A DNA stretch of 64,000 bases from NCBI RefSeq assembly GCF_002007115.1, contig NZ_MVAD01000001.1:2170001-2234000 (forward strand), read 5' to 3'. Source of the DNA: Massilia sp. KIM. Its GTDB lineage: Bacteria; Pseudomonadota; Gammaproteobacteria; Burkholderiales; Burkholderiaceae_D. Position 1 is the stretch's first letter; the number at the start of each line of letters is the position of its first letter. The position numbers and the translations under genes were made by a program. Below, in pieces: positions 36,265 through 45,470 of the stretch. The notes beneath the pieces were generated by a model. That model was not told where the DNA came from, searched no databases, and worked only from the letters and a program-made list of their open reading frames with translations.

Positions 36265-37044
36265 ATGAACAACCTTTCCACCCTGTCGCGTTCGCCCGTC
36301 CTGCGCTCCCTGCTGCTGGCCCTGGCCCTGGCCGGCGCCGCCGTCCCGGTCAGCGCCGGTCCCTGGCCTTTCGGCGGCGAGCAGGTCGAGGGCAGCGGCA
36401 GCATCAAGCGCCAGGCGCGCCAGGTCCAGCATTTCACCGGCGTGGCAATGGAAATGCCGGGCAAGCTCGAACTGCGCATGGGCAGCACCGAAGGCGTCAC
36501 GGTCGAGGCGGACGACAACCTGCTGCCGCTGATCGAGACCGTGGTCGAGGATGGGGTGCTGCGGGTGCGCCCGTCCAAGCGCAACCTCAGCCTGCGCACC
36601 CGCAACCTGCGCGTGGTGGTGAACGCGCGCGAGATCGATCGCCTGTCGCTGGGCGGCTCGGGCAGCATCGAGGCCGACGCCCTGCGCAGCCCGCGCCTGC
36701 ATGTCGACCTGGGCGGCTCGGGCAAGATCAACGTGCGCGGCATCGAGAGCGACACCGTATCGATCAGCCTGGGCGGCAGCGGCGGCTTCCAGGCCGACGG
36801 CGGGACGGCGCGCAAGGTCTCGGTGTCGATCGGGGGTTCCGGGAATGTCGACCTGGGCAAGGTGCAGGCCGACAATGTGAGCGTCAGCGTGGGCGGCTCG
36901 GGCGACGTGACGGTGTGGGCGCGCGAGGCGCTGAGCCTGTCGATCGCCGGCTCGGGGGATGTGCGTTACTACGGCGATCCGCGGGTCAGCAAATCGATCG
37001 CCGGCTCGGGGGATGCGCGCCGCCTGGCGGCGGCGCCGCGCTGA
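36265..37044 (+). CDS. exported GIN-domain (DUF2807) protein
   Basis: A 259-residue protein with a signal peptide ending in PVSAGP. A parallel beta-helix of repeated GGSGSI/GGSGKI/GGSGGF/GGSGNV/GGSGDV turns, about 20 residues apart, forms residues 125-250 and is the signature of the head-GIN domain. It is likely a periplasmic or envelope protein; no biochemical role is established. GAGGAG lies seven bases before the ATG. A GGCCCGCC hairpin at 37054-37072 follows and could end transcription. Confidence 0.87.
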   Translation: MNNLSTLSRSPVLRSLLLALALAGAAVPVSAGPWPFGGEQVEGSGSIKRQARQVQHFTGVAMEMPGKLELRMGSTEGVTVEADDNLLPLIETVVEDGVLRVRPSKRNLSLRTRNLRVVVNAREIDRLSLGGSGSIEADALRSPRLHVDLGGSGKINVRGIESDTVSISLGGSGGFQADGGTARKVSVSIGGSGNVDLGKVQADNVSVSVGGSGDVTVWAREALSLSIAGSGDVRYYGDPRVSKSIAGSGDARRLAAAPR

Positions 37045-37137
37045 GTGCTCCGGGGCCCGCCGCCGGCGGGCCTGCGGCGCAGCTGTCCGCTGGGTGCGCT
37101 CCTCAGTTCGCCCCTTGGTGCGCCCCTCGGTGCCCCC

Positions 37138-37587
37138 TCAGTGCCCCGCGTGGGCGCTGTGGGTCAGGGGCTTGACGGGCACGCTCAGCTTCACTTCCTG
37201 CCGCTTCTTGTCGGCTTCCTGCACCACCAGGGTCAGGTCCACCTTCTCCCCTTCCTTCAGCTGGCGCTTCAGGTCGAACAGCATCACGTGGTAGCCGCCG
37301 CTGGCCAGGTCGACCGTCTTCCCGGCCGGCAGCTCGATGCCCTCCACGCGGCGCATGCGCATCACCTGGCCGTCCATGGCCATCTCGTGCAGCTCGGCGC
37401 GGCCGGCCGCCTCGGTGCGCACCTCGACCAGGCGCGCGGGCTTGGCCGATTGCAGTTTCATGAAGGCGCCGGTGCTCTTCTGCACCGGCACGGTGGCGCG
37501 GATCCAGGGCTCGCTCACGCTCACCTGGGCGAAAGCGGAGGCGCAGCACAGGCCGGCGGCCAGCAGGGCGATCAGTCGTTTGGTCAT
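37138..37587 (-). CDS. periplasmic copper chaperone PCu(A)C
   Basis: A 149-residue exported protein with a signal peptide ending in CASAFA. The copper site HxxM-...-HxM is present: LHEMAMDGQVMRM near 69 and GGYHVMLFDL near 101, with histidines in the tail (THSAHAGH). Family members deliver Cu(I) to cytochrome oxidase CuA or store it. The ATG at 37587 gives the usual N-terminus; ATG 37596 would add three residues. It lies alone. Confidence 0.92.
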   Translation of the reverse strand: MTKRLIALLAAGLCCASAFAQVSVSEPWIRATVPVQKSTGAFMKLQSAKPARLVEVRTEAAGRAELHEMAMDGQVMRMRRVEGIELPAGKTVDLASGGYHVMLFDLKRQLKEGEKVDLTLVVQEADKKRQEVKLSVPVKPLTHSAHAGH

Positions 37588-37642
37588 GATGTCCATGAAA
37601 ATCGGGTGGTCCAGCGGCGATTATAGCCCTGCTGCGGGTGAC

Positions 37643-38185
37643 TCAGTTCCCGCCGAACAGGTATTCGCGTTCCACCAGCACGGTCTCGACACCGTCGGTC
37701 AGCCAGACCTGGCCGTCCTGGATCGTGCACTGCAGCTGCATCGAGCGCTTGGCCAGCTTTTCGAGCTGGGCGCTGGTCTCGGCGGGAATGTTCACGATGG
37801 TGACGTTCCTGGCGCGGTCGATCTTGTTGGCCAGGCCCTTGAACCAGATGTTGCTGGTGGCGCTGTAGCTGTACACGAACACCCGCTCGGCGCGGCTGCT
37901 GGCCTTCATGATGCGTTTCTCGTCCGGCTGGCCGATGTCGATCCAGAGGTCGATCGCGCCGGTCAGGTCCTTCTGCCAGAGTTCAGGCTCGTCGACGTCG
38001 AACAGGCCCTTGGTGAAGCCGAGCGCCGGATCGGCGTGCAGGGCGAAGGCGAGCACGCGGATCATCACGCGCTCGTCGGTTTCGGACGGATGCCGCGCGA
38101 TGGTCAGGCCGTGGTCGCCGTAATAGTGGCGGTCCATGTCGGCGATCGACAGGTCGGCCTTGTAGATGGTCGCTTTGAGAGCCAT
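37643..38185 (-). CDS. yaeQ: YaeQ-family protein
   Basis: A 180-residue protein of the YaeQ family, whose fold resembles PD-(D/E)XK nucleases. MALKATIYKADLSIADMDRH, HPSETDERVMIRVLAFAL and DLWIDIGQPDEKRI are diagnostic. Early reports linked it to RfaH-like antitermination, later discounted; function is open. ATG 38185 gives the standard start. Divergent from the reductase gene. Confidence 0.93.
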   Translation of the reverse strand: MALKATIYKADLSIADMDRHYYGDHGLTIARHPSETDERVMIRVLAFALHADPALGFTKGLFDVDEPELWQKDLTGAIDLWIDIGQPDEKRIMKASSRAERVFVYSYSATSNIWFKGLANKIDRARNVTIVNIPAETSAQLEKLAKRSMQLQCTIQDGQVWLTDGVETVLVEREYLFGGN

Positions 38186-38293
38186 GGGAGTGGGAGGTTG
38201 CGGAAACCCGCTATTGTCGCATGGGCTGCGCCCGAGCGGCGAGTCGCGGTATAGTTTCGCTGACAATCACCCCACCATGACAACGGAGACCCC

Positions 38294-39325
38294 ATGACCA
38301 ACGCCTTCCCGCCCAACCAGCAGTTCCGTCTCGCCGCCCGTCCCTCCGGCCTGCCGCGCCGCGAAGACTGGCAGTTCCACGAGGAGGCCGTGGCCGAGCC
38401 CGGAGAAGGCGGCATCGTGGTCAAGGTGCTCTACCTCTCGCTCGACCCGGCCATGCGCGGCTGGATGAACGAGGGCAAATCCTATATCCGTCCGGTCGCC
38501 ATCGGCGAAGTCATGCGCGCCGGCGGCCTGGGCGTGGTGATCGCCTCGCGCTCGCCGCGCTTCGCGGTCGGCGACTACGTCACCGGCGGCACCGGCGTGC
38601 AGCGCTACTGGTCCGGCCAGGCCGACGACAAGACCGCGGGCTTCATCCGGATCGATCCGCGCCTTGGCAATGTCACCGCCTGGCTCAACGCCCTCGGCAT
38701 GCCCGGCATGACGGCCTGGTTCGGCCTGAAGGAGGTCGGACAGGCCAAGGCCGGCGACACCGTGGTGGTGTCGGGCGCCGCCGGCGCGGTCGGCATGACG
38801 GTGGGCCAGCTGGCCAAGGCCATGGGCTGCCGCGTGGTCGGCATCGCGGGCGGCCAGGACAAGTGCCGCTTCGTGGTCGAGCAGCTCGGCTTCGACGCCT
38901 GCATCGACTACAAGGCGGGGCCGGTGCATGCCGCGCTCAAGGAGCACTGCCCGCAGGGCGTCGACGTCTACTTCGACAACGTCGGCGGCGACATCCTGGA
39001 CGCCGTGCTGGCCCGCATCAACATGAAGGCGCGCATCGTGATCTGCGGCGCGATCTCGCAGTACAACGCCACCGACAAGGTCAAGGGGCCGGCCAACTAC
39101 CTGTCGCTGCTGGTGAACCGCGCGCGCATGGAGGGCATGGTGGTGTTCGACTACGCCCCGCGCTATGCCGAGGCGGCGCAGCAGATGGCGCAGATGCTCA
39201 TGGAGGGCAAGCTCAAGAGCGTGGAGTACGTGGTCGATGGTTTCGAGACCTTCCCGGAAAGCCTGAACCTGCTGTTCGAGGGCCGCAACCTCGGCAAGCT
39301 GGTGCTCAAGGTGGCCGACGCCTGA
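38294..39325 (+). CDS. NADP-dependent oxidoreductase, zinc-independent MDR family (CurA/PGR type)
   Basis: A 343-residue medium-chain reductase. YLSLDPAMRGWMNEGKSYI in the catalytic part and the nucleotide-binding VVVSGAAGAVGMTVGQLAK (about 155) with GIAGGQDKC are typical of prostaglandin-reductase/CurA-like alkenal reductases. There are no structural zinc cysteines. It probably reduces alpha,beta-unsaturated carbonyls. CAACGGAGA precedes the ATG by six bases. Confidence 0.93.
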   Translation: MTNAFPPNQQFRLAARPSGLPRREDWQFHEEAVAEPGEGGIVVKVLYLSLDPAMRGWMNEGKSYIRPVAIGEVMRAGGLGVVIASRSPRFAVGDYVTGGTGVQRYWSGQADDKTAGFIRIDPRLGNVTAWLNALGMPGMTAWFGLKEVGQAKAGDTVVVSGAAGAVGMTVGQLAKAMGCRVVGIAGGQDKCRFVVEQLGFDACIDYKAGPVHAALKEHCPQGVDVYFDNVGGDILDAVLARINMKARIVICGAISQYNATDKVKGPANYLSLLVNRARMEGMVVFDYAPRYAEAAQQMAQMLMEGKLKSVEYVVDGFETFPESLNLLFEGRNLGKLVLKVADA

Positions 39326-39402
39326 AGGGCGCGCTCCAGAACTTTGGTCCCGGCCCCGGGTCTTACGGGGGCCGGCAAGGGCCGGTTTTCGATGGAGCGC
39401 GC

Positions 39403-39840
39403 ATGTTCCCCTTTTCCACATTCACCCCGGGGTCGGCTTCCGGTCCCGGTCCCGGTATCGGTATCGGTATCGGCTTCGGCGTCGGCCAGCCCCATCCCGC
39501 CCTGCTCGCGCAACTCGAGGCGCAGGCCGGGTTCATGGCCCAGCTCTCGCAGCGCGGCTGCGACCTGGCCGGCCGCCTCGGCCTGCTGCACCTGCAGCTG
39601 GCGCGCCAGGCCATCACCGACGCGCTCGACACCGCGCAGGCGCTGGCCGCCTGCCCCGACCCCTACCAGCTCGCCCCCACCGCCCTGAGCCGCCTGCAGC
39701 CGGCCGGCGAGCGCCTGCGCGACTACCAGCACCAGCTGCTGGTCCTGCTGTCCGAGATCCAGAACCAGTTCCAGGCCCAGCTCGCCCGGCCGGCCACCGG
39801 GCTGCTGCAGCCGCCAGGCCCGGCCGGCGCGCCCCACTGA
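39403..39840 (+). CDS. phasin-like protein
   Basis: A 145-residue protein. A short hydrophobic, Gly/Pro/Ile repetitive N-terminus (GPGPGIGIGIGFG) precedes an amphipathic helical core, LLAQLEAQAGFMAQLSQRGC through ITDALDTAQALAAC. This resembles PHA-granule phasins of Burkholderiales, though identity is by pattern only. The Gly/Ile stretch may be a granule anchor or simple-sequence expansion. GGAG lies seven bases before the ATG. Another phasin (47941) and phaB (59861) are in the window. Confidence 0.6.
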   Translation: MFPFSTFTPGSASGPGPGIGIGIGFGVGQPHPALLAQLEAQAGFMAQLSQRGCDLAGRLGLLHLQLARQAITDALDTAQALAACPDPYQLAPTALSRLQPAGERLRDYQHQLLVLLSEIQNQFQAQLARPATGLLQPPGPAGAPH

Positions 39841-39953
39841 AGCGCCGAAGGCAGGCGGAACTAAGCTCCCGTCCTTCTCTCTAAACGCACGAGCGCAGCC
39901 ATTCAGCGCTCTTGGTACCGACACCGAAGCATAACGGGCACAAGGAGATCGAC

Positions 39954-40307
39954 ATGGCGACTAGCAAAGACAGCAGCAAGGGAGGGGCCGGCCAGGGCGC
40001 GGGCGGCAACGTGCAAAAGAGCGGCCAGCCGGCCAAGCGCGGCTTCGCGGCGATGGACCAGAACCAGCAGCGTGAAATCGCGAGCAAGGGCGGCCAGGCG
40101 GCCCACCAGAAGGGAACGGCGCACGAATTCGATTCCGAAGAAGCGCGCCGGGCCGGGCAGAAAGGCGGCGAGGCCGTGAGCCGCAACCGCGCCCACATGG
40201 CCGACATCGGCCGCAAGGGGGGCGAGAGCCGCCAGTCGGCCCAGCGCGCCGCCGCGGCCGCCGCCGCAGCAGCTAAGGGCAACCGCCAGGGCGAGAAGGA
40301 GGGTTAA
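39954..40307 (+). CDS. KGG-repeat stress protein (GsiB/YciG-like)
   Basis: A 117-residue, very hydrophilic Gly/Lys/Ala/Gln-rich protein. It carries KGG motifs: RGFAAMDQNQQREIASKGG, ARRAGQKGGEAVS and IGRKGGESRQS. Such proteins are disordered, hydrophilin-like and induced by desiccation, salt or starvation in other bacteria. An alanine run precedes a Lys/Glu end. AAGGAG lies six bases before the ATG, which excludes an earlier in-frame GTG-type start. Confidence 0.85.
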   Translation: MATSKDSSKGGAGQGAGGNVQKSGQPAKRGFAAMDQNQQREIASKGGQAAHQKGTAHEFDSEEARRAGQKGGEAVSRNRAHMADIGRKGGESRQSAQRAAAAAAAAAKGNRQGEKEG

Positions 40308-40390
40308 GGCAGCACGGCGCCGCCCCTCGGCGTGGCGCGGGCGCCTCATGCGTTCGCCAGCGGGGCCGTCTGTGGTACATTGCGGCCCCT

Positions 40391-40903
40391 ATGCACACCC
40401 TGAAATACCTGACCGCCTACCCAAAGCCCCTGCGCGCCCAGGTCAGCGGCCTGATCGAAAAACAGCAGCTCGGCAAGGTCCTGCTCGGGCGCTACCCCGA
40501 GGCCCACGGCATCCGCACCGACCGCGCGCTCTACGACTACGTCCAGGAACTCAAGACCGCCTACCTGCGCCAGGCCGAGCCCATCGCCAAGGTGGCTTTC
40601 GACAGCAAGATCCAGGTCATCCAGCACGCCCTCGGCCTGCACACCGCCATCTCGCGCGTGCAGGGCAATCGCCTCAAGGCCAAGCACGAGATCCGCATCG
40701 CCACCGTGTTCCGCGACGCCCCCCTGCCCTTCCTGCGCATGATCGCCGTGCACGAGCTGGCCCACCTGAAGGAAAAAGAGCACGACAAGGCCTTCTACAA
40801 GCTGTGCTGCTGGATGGAGCCCGCCTACCACCAGCTCGAATTCGACCTGCGCCTCTACCTGACCCATCTCGACCTCGGCGGCGAACGCCTCTGGGCCGCC
40901 TGA
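40391..40903 (+). CDS. YgjP-like metallopeptidase-domain protein (M48/DUF45 type)
   Basis: A 170-residue cytoplasmic protein. The zinc motif HELAHLKEKEH at residues 117-127 gives HExxH plus a downstream histidine, followed by FYKLCCWMEPAYHQLEFDLR. This matches the SprT/YgjP-like group. Substrates are not known. It lies alone, 83 bases after the KGG gene. Confidence 0.88.
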   Translation: MHTLKYLTAYPKPLRAQVSGLIEKQQLGKVLLGRYPEAHGIRTDRALYDYVQELKTAYLRQAEPIAKVAFDSKIQVIQHALGLHTAISRVQGNRLKAKHEIRIATVFRDAPLPFLRMIAVHELAHLKEKEHDKAFYKLCCWMEPAYHQLEFDLRLYLTHLDLGGERLWAA

Positions 40904-41076
40904 GCCGCTCTAGCGTGCCGTTGCCATCTCACAACAATCATTGTCAAATTCGATAATTGCCGTGCGTAAAGTTCTCGACTTGGGCGGACGCGGCAGGTAA
41001 AGTCTGACCGGACCTGCGCATGCGCGCCGTCCCTCCCGGTTTCACTCTGGCCGCCGGGGCCGCCATCCGAATCAGC

Positions 41077-42324
41077 ATGACCCAACGACTCACACCCGGC
41101 AGGCTGCTCCCTGCCGCGCTCGGCGCCGCCTTGCTGGCCTGCGGCCTCGGCGCCCAGGCCGCCGAAGCTGGCGCCACCTGGAAACTCTCGGGCTTCGGCA
41201 CGCTCGGAGCCGCGCATTCCAGCTACCGCAACGCCGATTACATCGCCTCGTCCCTCAAGCGCGACGGTCCCGGCTACAGCCGTTCCTGGAGCGCCGACGT
41301 CGACTCGCGCCTGGGCGTCCAGGTCGACGTGGCGCGCGGCCGCTGGTCCGGCGTGGTCCAGGTGGTCAGCGAGCAGCGCCTGGACGGCAGCTACCTGCCC
41401 CAGGTCGAATGGGCCAACGTCAAGTACCAGGTGACGCCCGACTTCGCGCTGCGCGCCGGCCGCATCGCGCTGCCGGTCTTCCTGGCGGCCGACTACCGCA
41501 AGGTCGGCTATACCGTGCCGTGGGTGCGCACGCCGGTCGAGGTCTACGGCGGCCAGCCCCTGAGCGGCAGCGACGGCGTCGACGCCACCCTGCGCTGGGG
41601 CCGCGGCGCGCTGCGCCACACCACCCAGGCCTTCTATGGGCACACCGATCTCGACCTGCGCAACGGCCTGCGGGTCCAGGCGGCCGCCATCGCCGGCCTC
41701 TCGCACAGCATCGAACAGGGCGCCTTCAGCGGCCGCGTCTCGGCCATCACCGGCAGCCTGACCACCGACATCGGCAAGGAACTGTTCACCGCCCTGCGCG
41801 CCTTCGGACCACGCGGCCAGGCCCTGGCCGACCGCTACGCCATCGTCGACAAGCGCCTGGTCCTGGTGAGCGCCGGCGCCAGCTACGACCCCGGGGCCTG
41901 GTTCCTCACCACCGAGGCCGGGCGCAGCCGCAACGACTCGCTGCTGGGCGAAGTCAGCGCCTTCTACATCGGCGCCGGGATGCGCTTCGGCGCCTTCACG
42001 CCCTACGTCGGCTATGCGCGGGCGCGCGCCGAGTCGCCGATCATGGATCCGGGCCTGCCGCTGGCCGGCCTGCCGCCGCGCCTCGCGGCGACGGCCGGCA
42101 TGCTCAACGCCGGCCTGAACGCCTACCTGATGACGATCGCGAACCAGTCCACCCTGAGCGCCGGCCTGCGCTGGGACTTCGCGCCCGACTTCGCGCTCAA
42201 GGCCCAGGTCGAGCGCGTGCGCCCCCAGGACGGCAGCCGCGGCTCCTTCACCAACCTGCAGCCGGGCTGGCGTTCCGGCCAGACGGCCCACGTGACCAGC
42301 GTGGCGCTGGACTTCGTCTTCTGA
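41077..42324 (+). CDS. porin-like outer-membrane protein
   Basis: A 415-residue exported barrel. The signal peptide ends in GLGAQA; strands follow such as WKLSGFGTLGAAHSSYRNAD, SRLGVQVDVARGRWSGVVQV and VEWANVKYQVTPDFALRAGR, and the protein ends SVALDFVF with a terminal Phe. It is larger than small diffusion porins and resembles the porins found upstream of periplasmic-protein/GGDEF modules in Massilia relatives. The ATG at 41077 starts at the signal peptide; ATG 41020 is possible. First gene of a four-gene operon. Confidence 0.82.
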   Translation: MTQRLTPGRLLPAALGAALLACGLGAQAAEAGATWKLSGFGTLGAAHSSYRNADYIASSLKRDGPGYSRSWSADVDSRLGVQVDVARGRWSGVVQVVSEQRLDGSYLPQVEWANVKYQVTPDFALRAGRIALPVFLAADYRKVGYTVPWVRTPVEVYGGQPLSGSDGVDATLRWGRGALRHTTQAFYGHTDLDLRNGLRVQAAAIAGLSHSIEQGAFSGRVSAITGSLTTDIGKELFTALRAFGPRGQALADRYAIVDKRLVLVSAGASYDPGAWFLTTEAGRSRNDSLLGEVSAFYIGAGMRFGAFTPYVGYARARAESPIMDPGLPLAGLPPRLAATAGMLNAGLNAYLMTIANQSTLSAGLRWDFAPDFALKAQVERVRPQDGSRGSFTNLQPGWRSGQTAHVTSVALDFVF

Positions 42325-42331
42325 GGCCCGC

Positions 42332-42763
42332 ATGCCGCACCGTATCCTGAACCTGCTCGGCGCTTCCCTGCTGGCCCTCGGCGCCGCCGCCGACGCCTCG
42401 GCCCAACTGGTGGTCATCGTCTCAGCGCGCAATCCGGCGCCGGTCCTGAACAGCGAGCAGATCGCCGCCATCTTCCTCGGCCAGTCGGCGCGCTTTCCCG
42501 ACGGCCTCGAGGCGGTCGCCCTCGACCAGCGCCTCGGCTCGCAGGAGCGCAACCAGTTCTACCAGCAGTTGGCGGGCAAGACCCCGGCCCTGCTCAAGGC
42601 CCACTGGTCGAAGATGGTCTTCACCGGCCGCGGCCAGCCGCCGCGCGAAGCCGCCGACAGCGCGGCCGTGCGCCGCATGGTGGCCGACAACCCGTCGATG
42701 ATCGGCTACATCGACCGCGATGCGCTGGACGCGAGCGTGCGTCCGGTGCTGGTGCTGCGCTGA
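42332..42763 (+). CDS. small periplasmic phosphate-binding-like protein (PBP domain)
   Basis: A 143-residue exported protein with a signal peptide ending in DASAQ. LVVIVSARNPAPVLNSEQIA, AIFLGQSARFPDG and FTGRGQPPREAADSAAVRRM, VADNPSMIGYIDRD are the elements of a single-lobe PstS-like domain. It is half the size of a full PstS, so it may be a sensing or accessory protein and not a transporter component. It starts seven bases after the porin and ends one base before the GGDEF-EAL gene. Confidence 0.85.
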   Translation: MPHRILNLLGASLLALGAAADASAQLVVIVSARNPAPVLNSEQIAAIFLGQSARFPDGLEAVALDQRLGSQERNQFYQQLAGKTPALLKAHWSKMVFTGRGQPPREAADSAAVRRMVADNPSMIGYIDRDALDASVRPVLVLR

Positions 42764-42764
42764 C

Positions 42765-45470
42765 ATGACGAGCCTGGCCACCCCGGTCCTGGCTTCCGGC
42801 GTCCCGGCGCGGCGCCGCCGCGCGCTCTCGCGCTGGCTCGGCCTGGGCCTGGAAACCTATGTGTCCCTGCCGCTGTTCGCCCTGCTCCTGATCGTCGCCG
42901 CCTGGTTCGCCGTGCTGCAGGTGATCGAGGCCGAGCGCGCCGCCGCCCGCGACGCCGCGCTGGACGCCACGCGCGAGCTGGTCGACACCTACGAAGCCCA
43001 GATGGCGCGCAGCCTGAGCGGCATCGACCAGACCCTGCGGGTGCTGAAGTACGCGGTCGAGCTGAACGGCCCCACCCGCGCCTTGCCGGCCCTGCAGGGC
43101 CAGGGCCTGCTGCCGCATGGCCTGGTGTTCCAGGTCGCGATCAGCGACGCCGAGGGCCGGGTGGTGGCCAGCAACCCGAGGCTGGGCGCGCGCGACCTCT
43201 CGTCCACGCCCTGGTTCGCCTGGCACCGCGAAGCCGACCGCGGCACGCCCTACGTCGGCCAGACCAGCCTGAACGAGCAGGGCGAACCGCACCTGCACTT
43301 CTCGCGCCGCATCAACGACGGCGCCGGCCGCTTCGCCGGCGTGGCCGTGGTGGCGGTCGATCCGGCCTATTTCACCAGTTCCTACGAACGCTCGCGCCAG
43401 GGCGAGCGCGGCCTGCTCGGGCTGGCCGGCCTGGACGGCGTGGCGCGCGCCCTGCGCGTGGGCGAGCAGGTGAGCTGGGGCCAGCGCATCGATCCCGGGG
43501 CCGCCGAGGCGGTGGTGCTGCGCACCATCGGCGCCGACAGCGAAGCGCGCTACACCGGCACGCGGGCCCTGAACGGCTTTCCGCTGGTGGCCCTGGTCGG
43601 CCTGTCGCAGTGCGAGCAGATGAACGGCTTCGAGCAGCAGCGCCGCGCCTGGCTCCTGGGCGCCAGCGCCGCCACCGCCCTGCTGGTGGGCGTGGTGAGC
43701 CTGGTGAGCGCCTGGTCCTGGCAGCTGGCCAAGGCGCGCCGCCGCGAACGGCGCGCCCAGCAGACCTATGCCGCCGCCTCCGAGGCCAGCCTGGACGCCT
43801 TCTTCGTGCTGCGCAGCCTGCGCGGGCCGGACGGCGCCGTGCTCGACTTCCTGATCGAGACCGCCAACAGCCGCGCCGAGCAGCTGACCGGCCTGTCGAA
43901 GGAACAGATGGCCGGCAAGCAGATGTCGGTGATCCTGCCGGCGCCGCTCGGCGCCAGCATCTTCGAGGACCTGGCCGCGGTGGCCCGGGACGGCGTGCCG
44001 CGCGAAGCCGAGTGGCTGGCGCACGCGCTACCGGTGCCGGACCGCTGGCTGCACCGCCAGGTGGTGCCGGTCGAAGGCGGAGTGGTGGCGATCATGCGCG
44101 ACATCACCGAGCGCAAGCTCACCGAGCAGCGCATCCGCCACCTGGCCCACCACGACGACCTCACCGGCCTGCCCAACCGCAGCCTGCTGCGCGACCGCCT
44201 CGGCCAGGCCATCCGCGACGCCGAGCGCAAGGGCGGCGCGGTGGGCCTGGCCTTCATCGACCTGGACGGCTTCAAGCTGGTCAACGACGGCCTGGGCCAC
44301 AACGCCGGCGACGAGCTGCTCAAGGTGGTGGGCGCGCGCATGGGAAGCTGCCTGCGCCGCACCGACACCCTGGCGCGCTTCGGCGGCGACGAATTCGTGA
44401 TCCTGCTGCCCGACCTGTCGGGCGATCCGATGGCGATCACCCCGCTGCTGGAGCGGGTGCGCCAGGCGGTCACCGAGCCGGTGCTGGTCGAGGGCCAGGA
44501 AGTCCAGGTCAGCTCCAGCATCGGGGTGGCCTTCTATCCGCGCGACGGGGCCGACACCAACACCCTGATGATGAACGCAGACGCCGCGATGTACCGCGCC
44601 AAGGAACTGGGCAACAACAACGTCCAGTTCTACGCCAGCGAGATGAACGCCAGCGTCGAGGAAAAGCTGGTGCTGCTGGAAGGCCTGCGCGCGGCGCTCG
44701 ACACCTGCGTCGACGGCTATCCCGGCCCCTGCCAGTTCGAGCTGCTCTACCAGCCCAAGGTCGACCTGAGGAACGGCCGCCTGTTCGGGGTCGAAGCGCT
44801 GATCCGCTGGCACCATCCGGAGCATGGCATGGTGTCGCCGCTACGCTTCATCAGTCTGGCCGAGGAAAGCGGCCTGATCGTCCCGATCGGCGAATGGGTG
44901 CTGCGCACCGCCTGCCGCCAGGCCCAGGCCTGGCGCGCGGCCGGGCTGCCCCCGCTCAGCGTGTCCGTGAACGTGTCGGCGCGCCAGTTCGAGGAAAAGC
45001 GCCTGGTCGAGCGCATCGAGGGCGCGCTGCGCGACAGCGGCCTTCCGCCCGCCGCGCTCGAAGTCGAGGTCACGGAAAGCTCGATCATGCGCGACCTCGC
45101 GCGCTCGGTCGACAAGATGCGCGAGCTGGAAGCCATGGGCGTGTCGCTGTCGATCGACGACTTCGGCACCGGCTACTCGAGCCTGTCGGCGCTCAAGTCC
45201 TTCCCGATCAGCCGCCTCAAGATCGACAAGTCCTTCGTGCGCGACCTGGCGGAGAGCCCGGACGACCAGGCGATCGCGATGGCCGTGATCTCGCTCGGCC
45301 ACAAGCTCGACCTGCGGGTGATCGCCGAAGGCGTCGAGACCGAGCAGCAGCGTGAATTCCTGCGCGCCAACGACTGCGACGAGATGCAGGGCTATCTGTT
45401 CAGCCGCCCGGTCCAGGCCGGGCACATCGCCGCCATGCTGGCGCAGGCCTCGAGCGTGGGCGGCGCTTGA
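42765..45470 (+). CDS. membrane sensor with PAS, GGDEF and EAL domains
   Basis: A 901-residue inner-membrane protein. Two helices (about 33-52 and 296-320) flank a periplasmic Cache-like sensor domain with GRVVASNPRLGARDLSSTPW. A PAS domain (about 335-450) precedes GGDEF (FGGDEFVILLP, about 540) and EAL (VEALIRWHHPEH, DDFGTGYSSLSALKSF, VIAEGVETEQQ) domains. Both catalytic motifs are intact, so it could make and degrade c-di-GMP. Upstream neighbours encode a porin and a periplasmic binding-like protein that may supply its signal (inference). Confidence 0.93.
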   Translation: MTSLATPVLASGVPARRRRALSRWLGLGLETYVSLPLFALLLIVAAWFAVLQVIEAERAAARDAALDATRELVDTYEAQMARSLSGIDQTLRVLKYAVELNGPTRALPALQGQGLLPHGLVFQVAISDAEGRVVASNPRLGARDLSSTPWFAWHREADRGTPYVGQTSLNEQGEPHLHFSRRINDGAGRFAGVAVVAVDPAYFTSSYERSRQGERGLLGLAGLDGVARALRVGEQVSWGQRIDPGAAEAVVLRTIGADSEARYTGTRALNGFPLVALVGLSQCEQMNGFEQQRRAWLLGASAATALLVGVVSLVSAWSWQLAKARRRERRAQQTYAAASEASLDAFFVLRSLRGPDGAVLDFLIETANSRAEQLTGLSKEQMAGKQMSVILPAPLGASIFEDLAAVARDGVPREAEWLAHALPVPDRWLHRQVVPVEGGVVAIMRDITERKLTEQRIRHLAHHDDLTGLPNRSLLRDRLGQAIRDAERKGGAVGLAFIDLDGFKLVNDGLGHNAGDELLKVVGARMGSCLRRTDTLARFGGDEFVILLPDLSGDPMAITPLLERVRQAVTEPVLVEGQEVQVSSSIGVAFYPRDGADTNTLMMNADAAMYRAKELGNNNVQFYASEMNASVEEKLVLLEGLRAALDTCVDGYPGPCQFELLYQPKVDLRNGRLFGVEALIRWHHPEHGMVSPLRFISLAEESGLIVPIGEWVLRTACRQAQAWRAAGLPPLSVSVNVSARQFEEKRLVERIEGALRDSGLPPAALEVEVTESSIMRDLARSVDKMRELEAMGVSLSIDDFGTGYSSLSALKSFPISRLKIDKSFVRDLAESPDDQAIAMAVISLGHKLDLRVIAEGVETEQQREFLRANDCDEMQGYLFSRPVQAGHIAAMLAQASSVGGA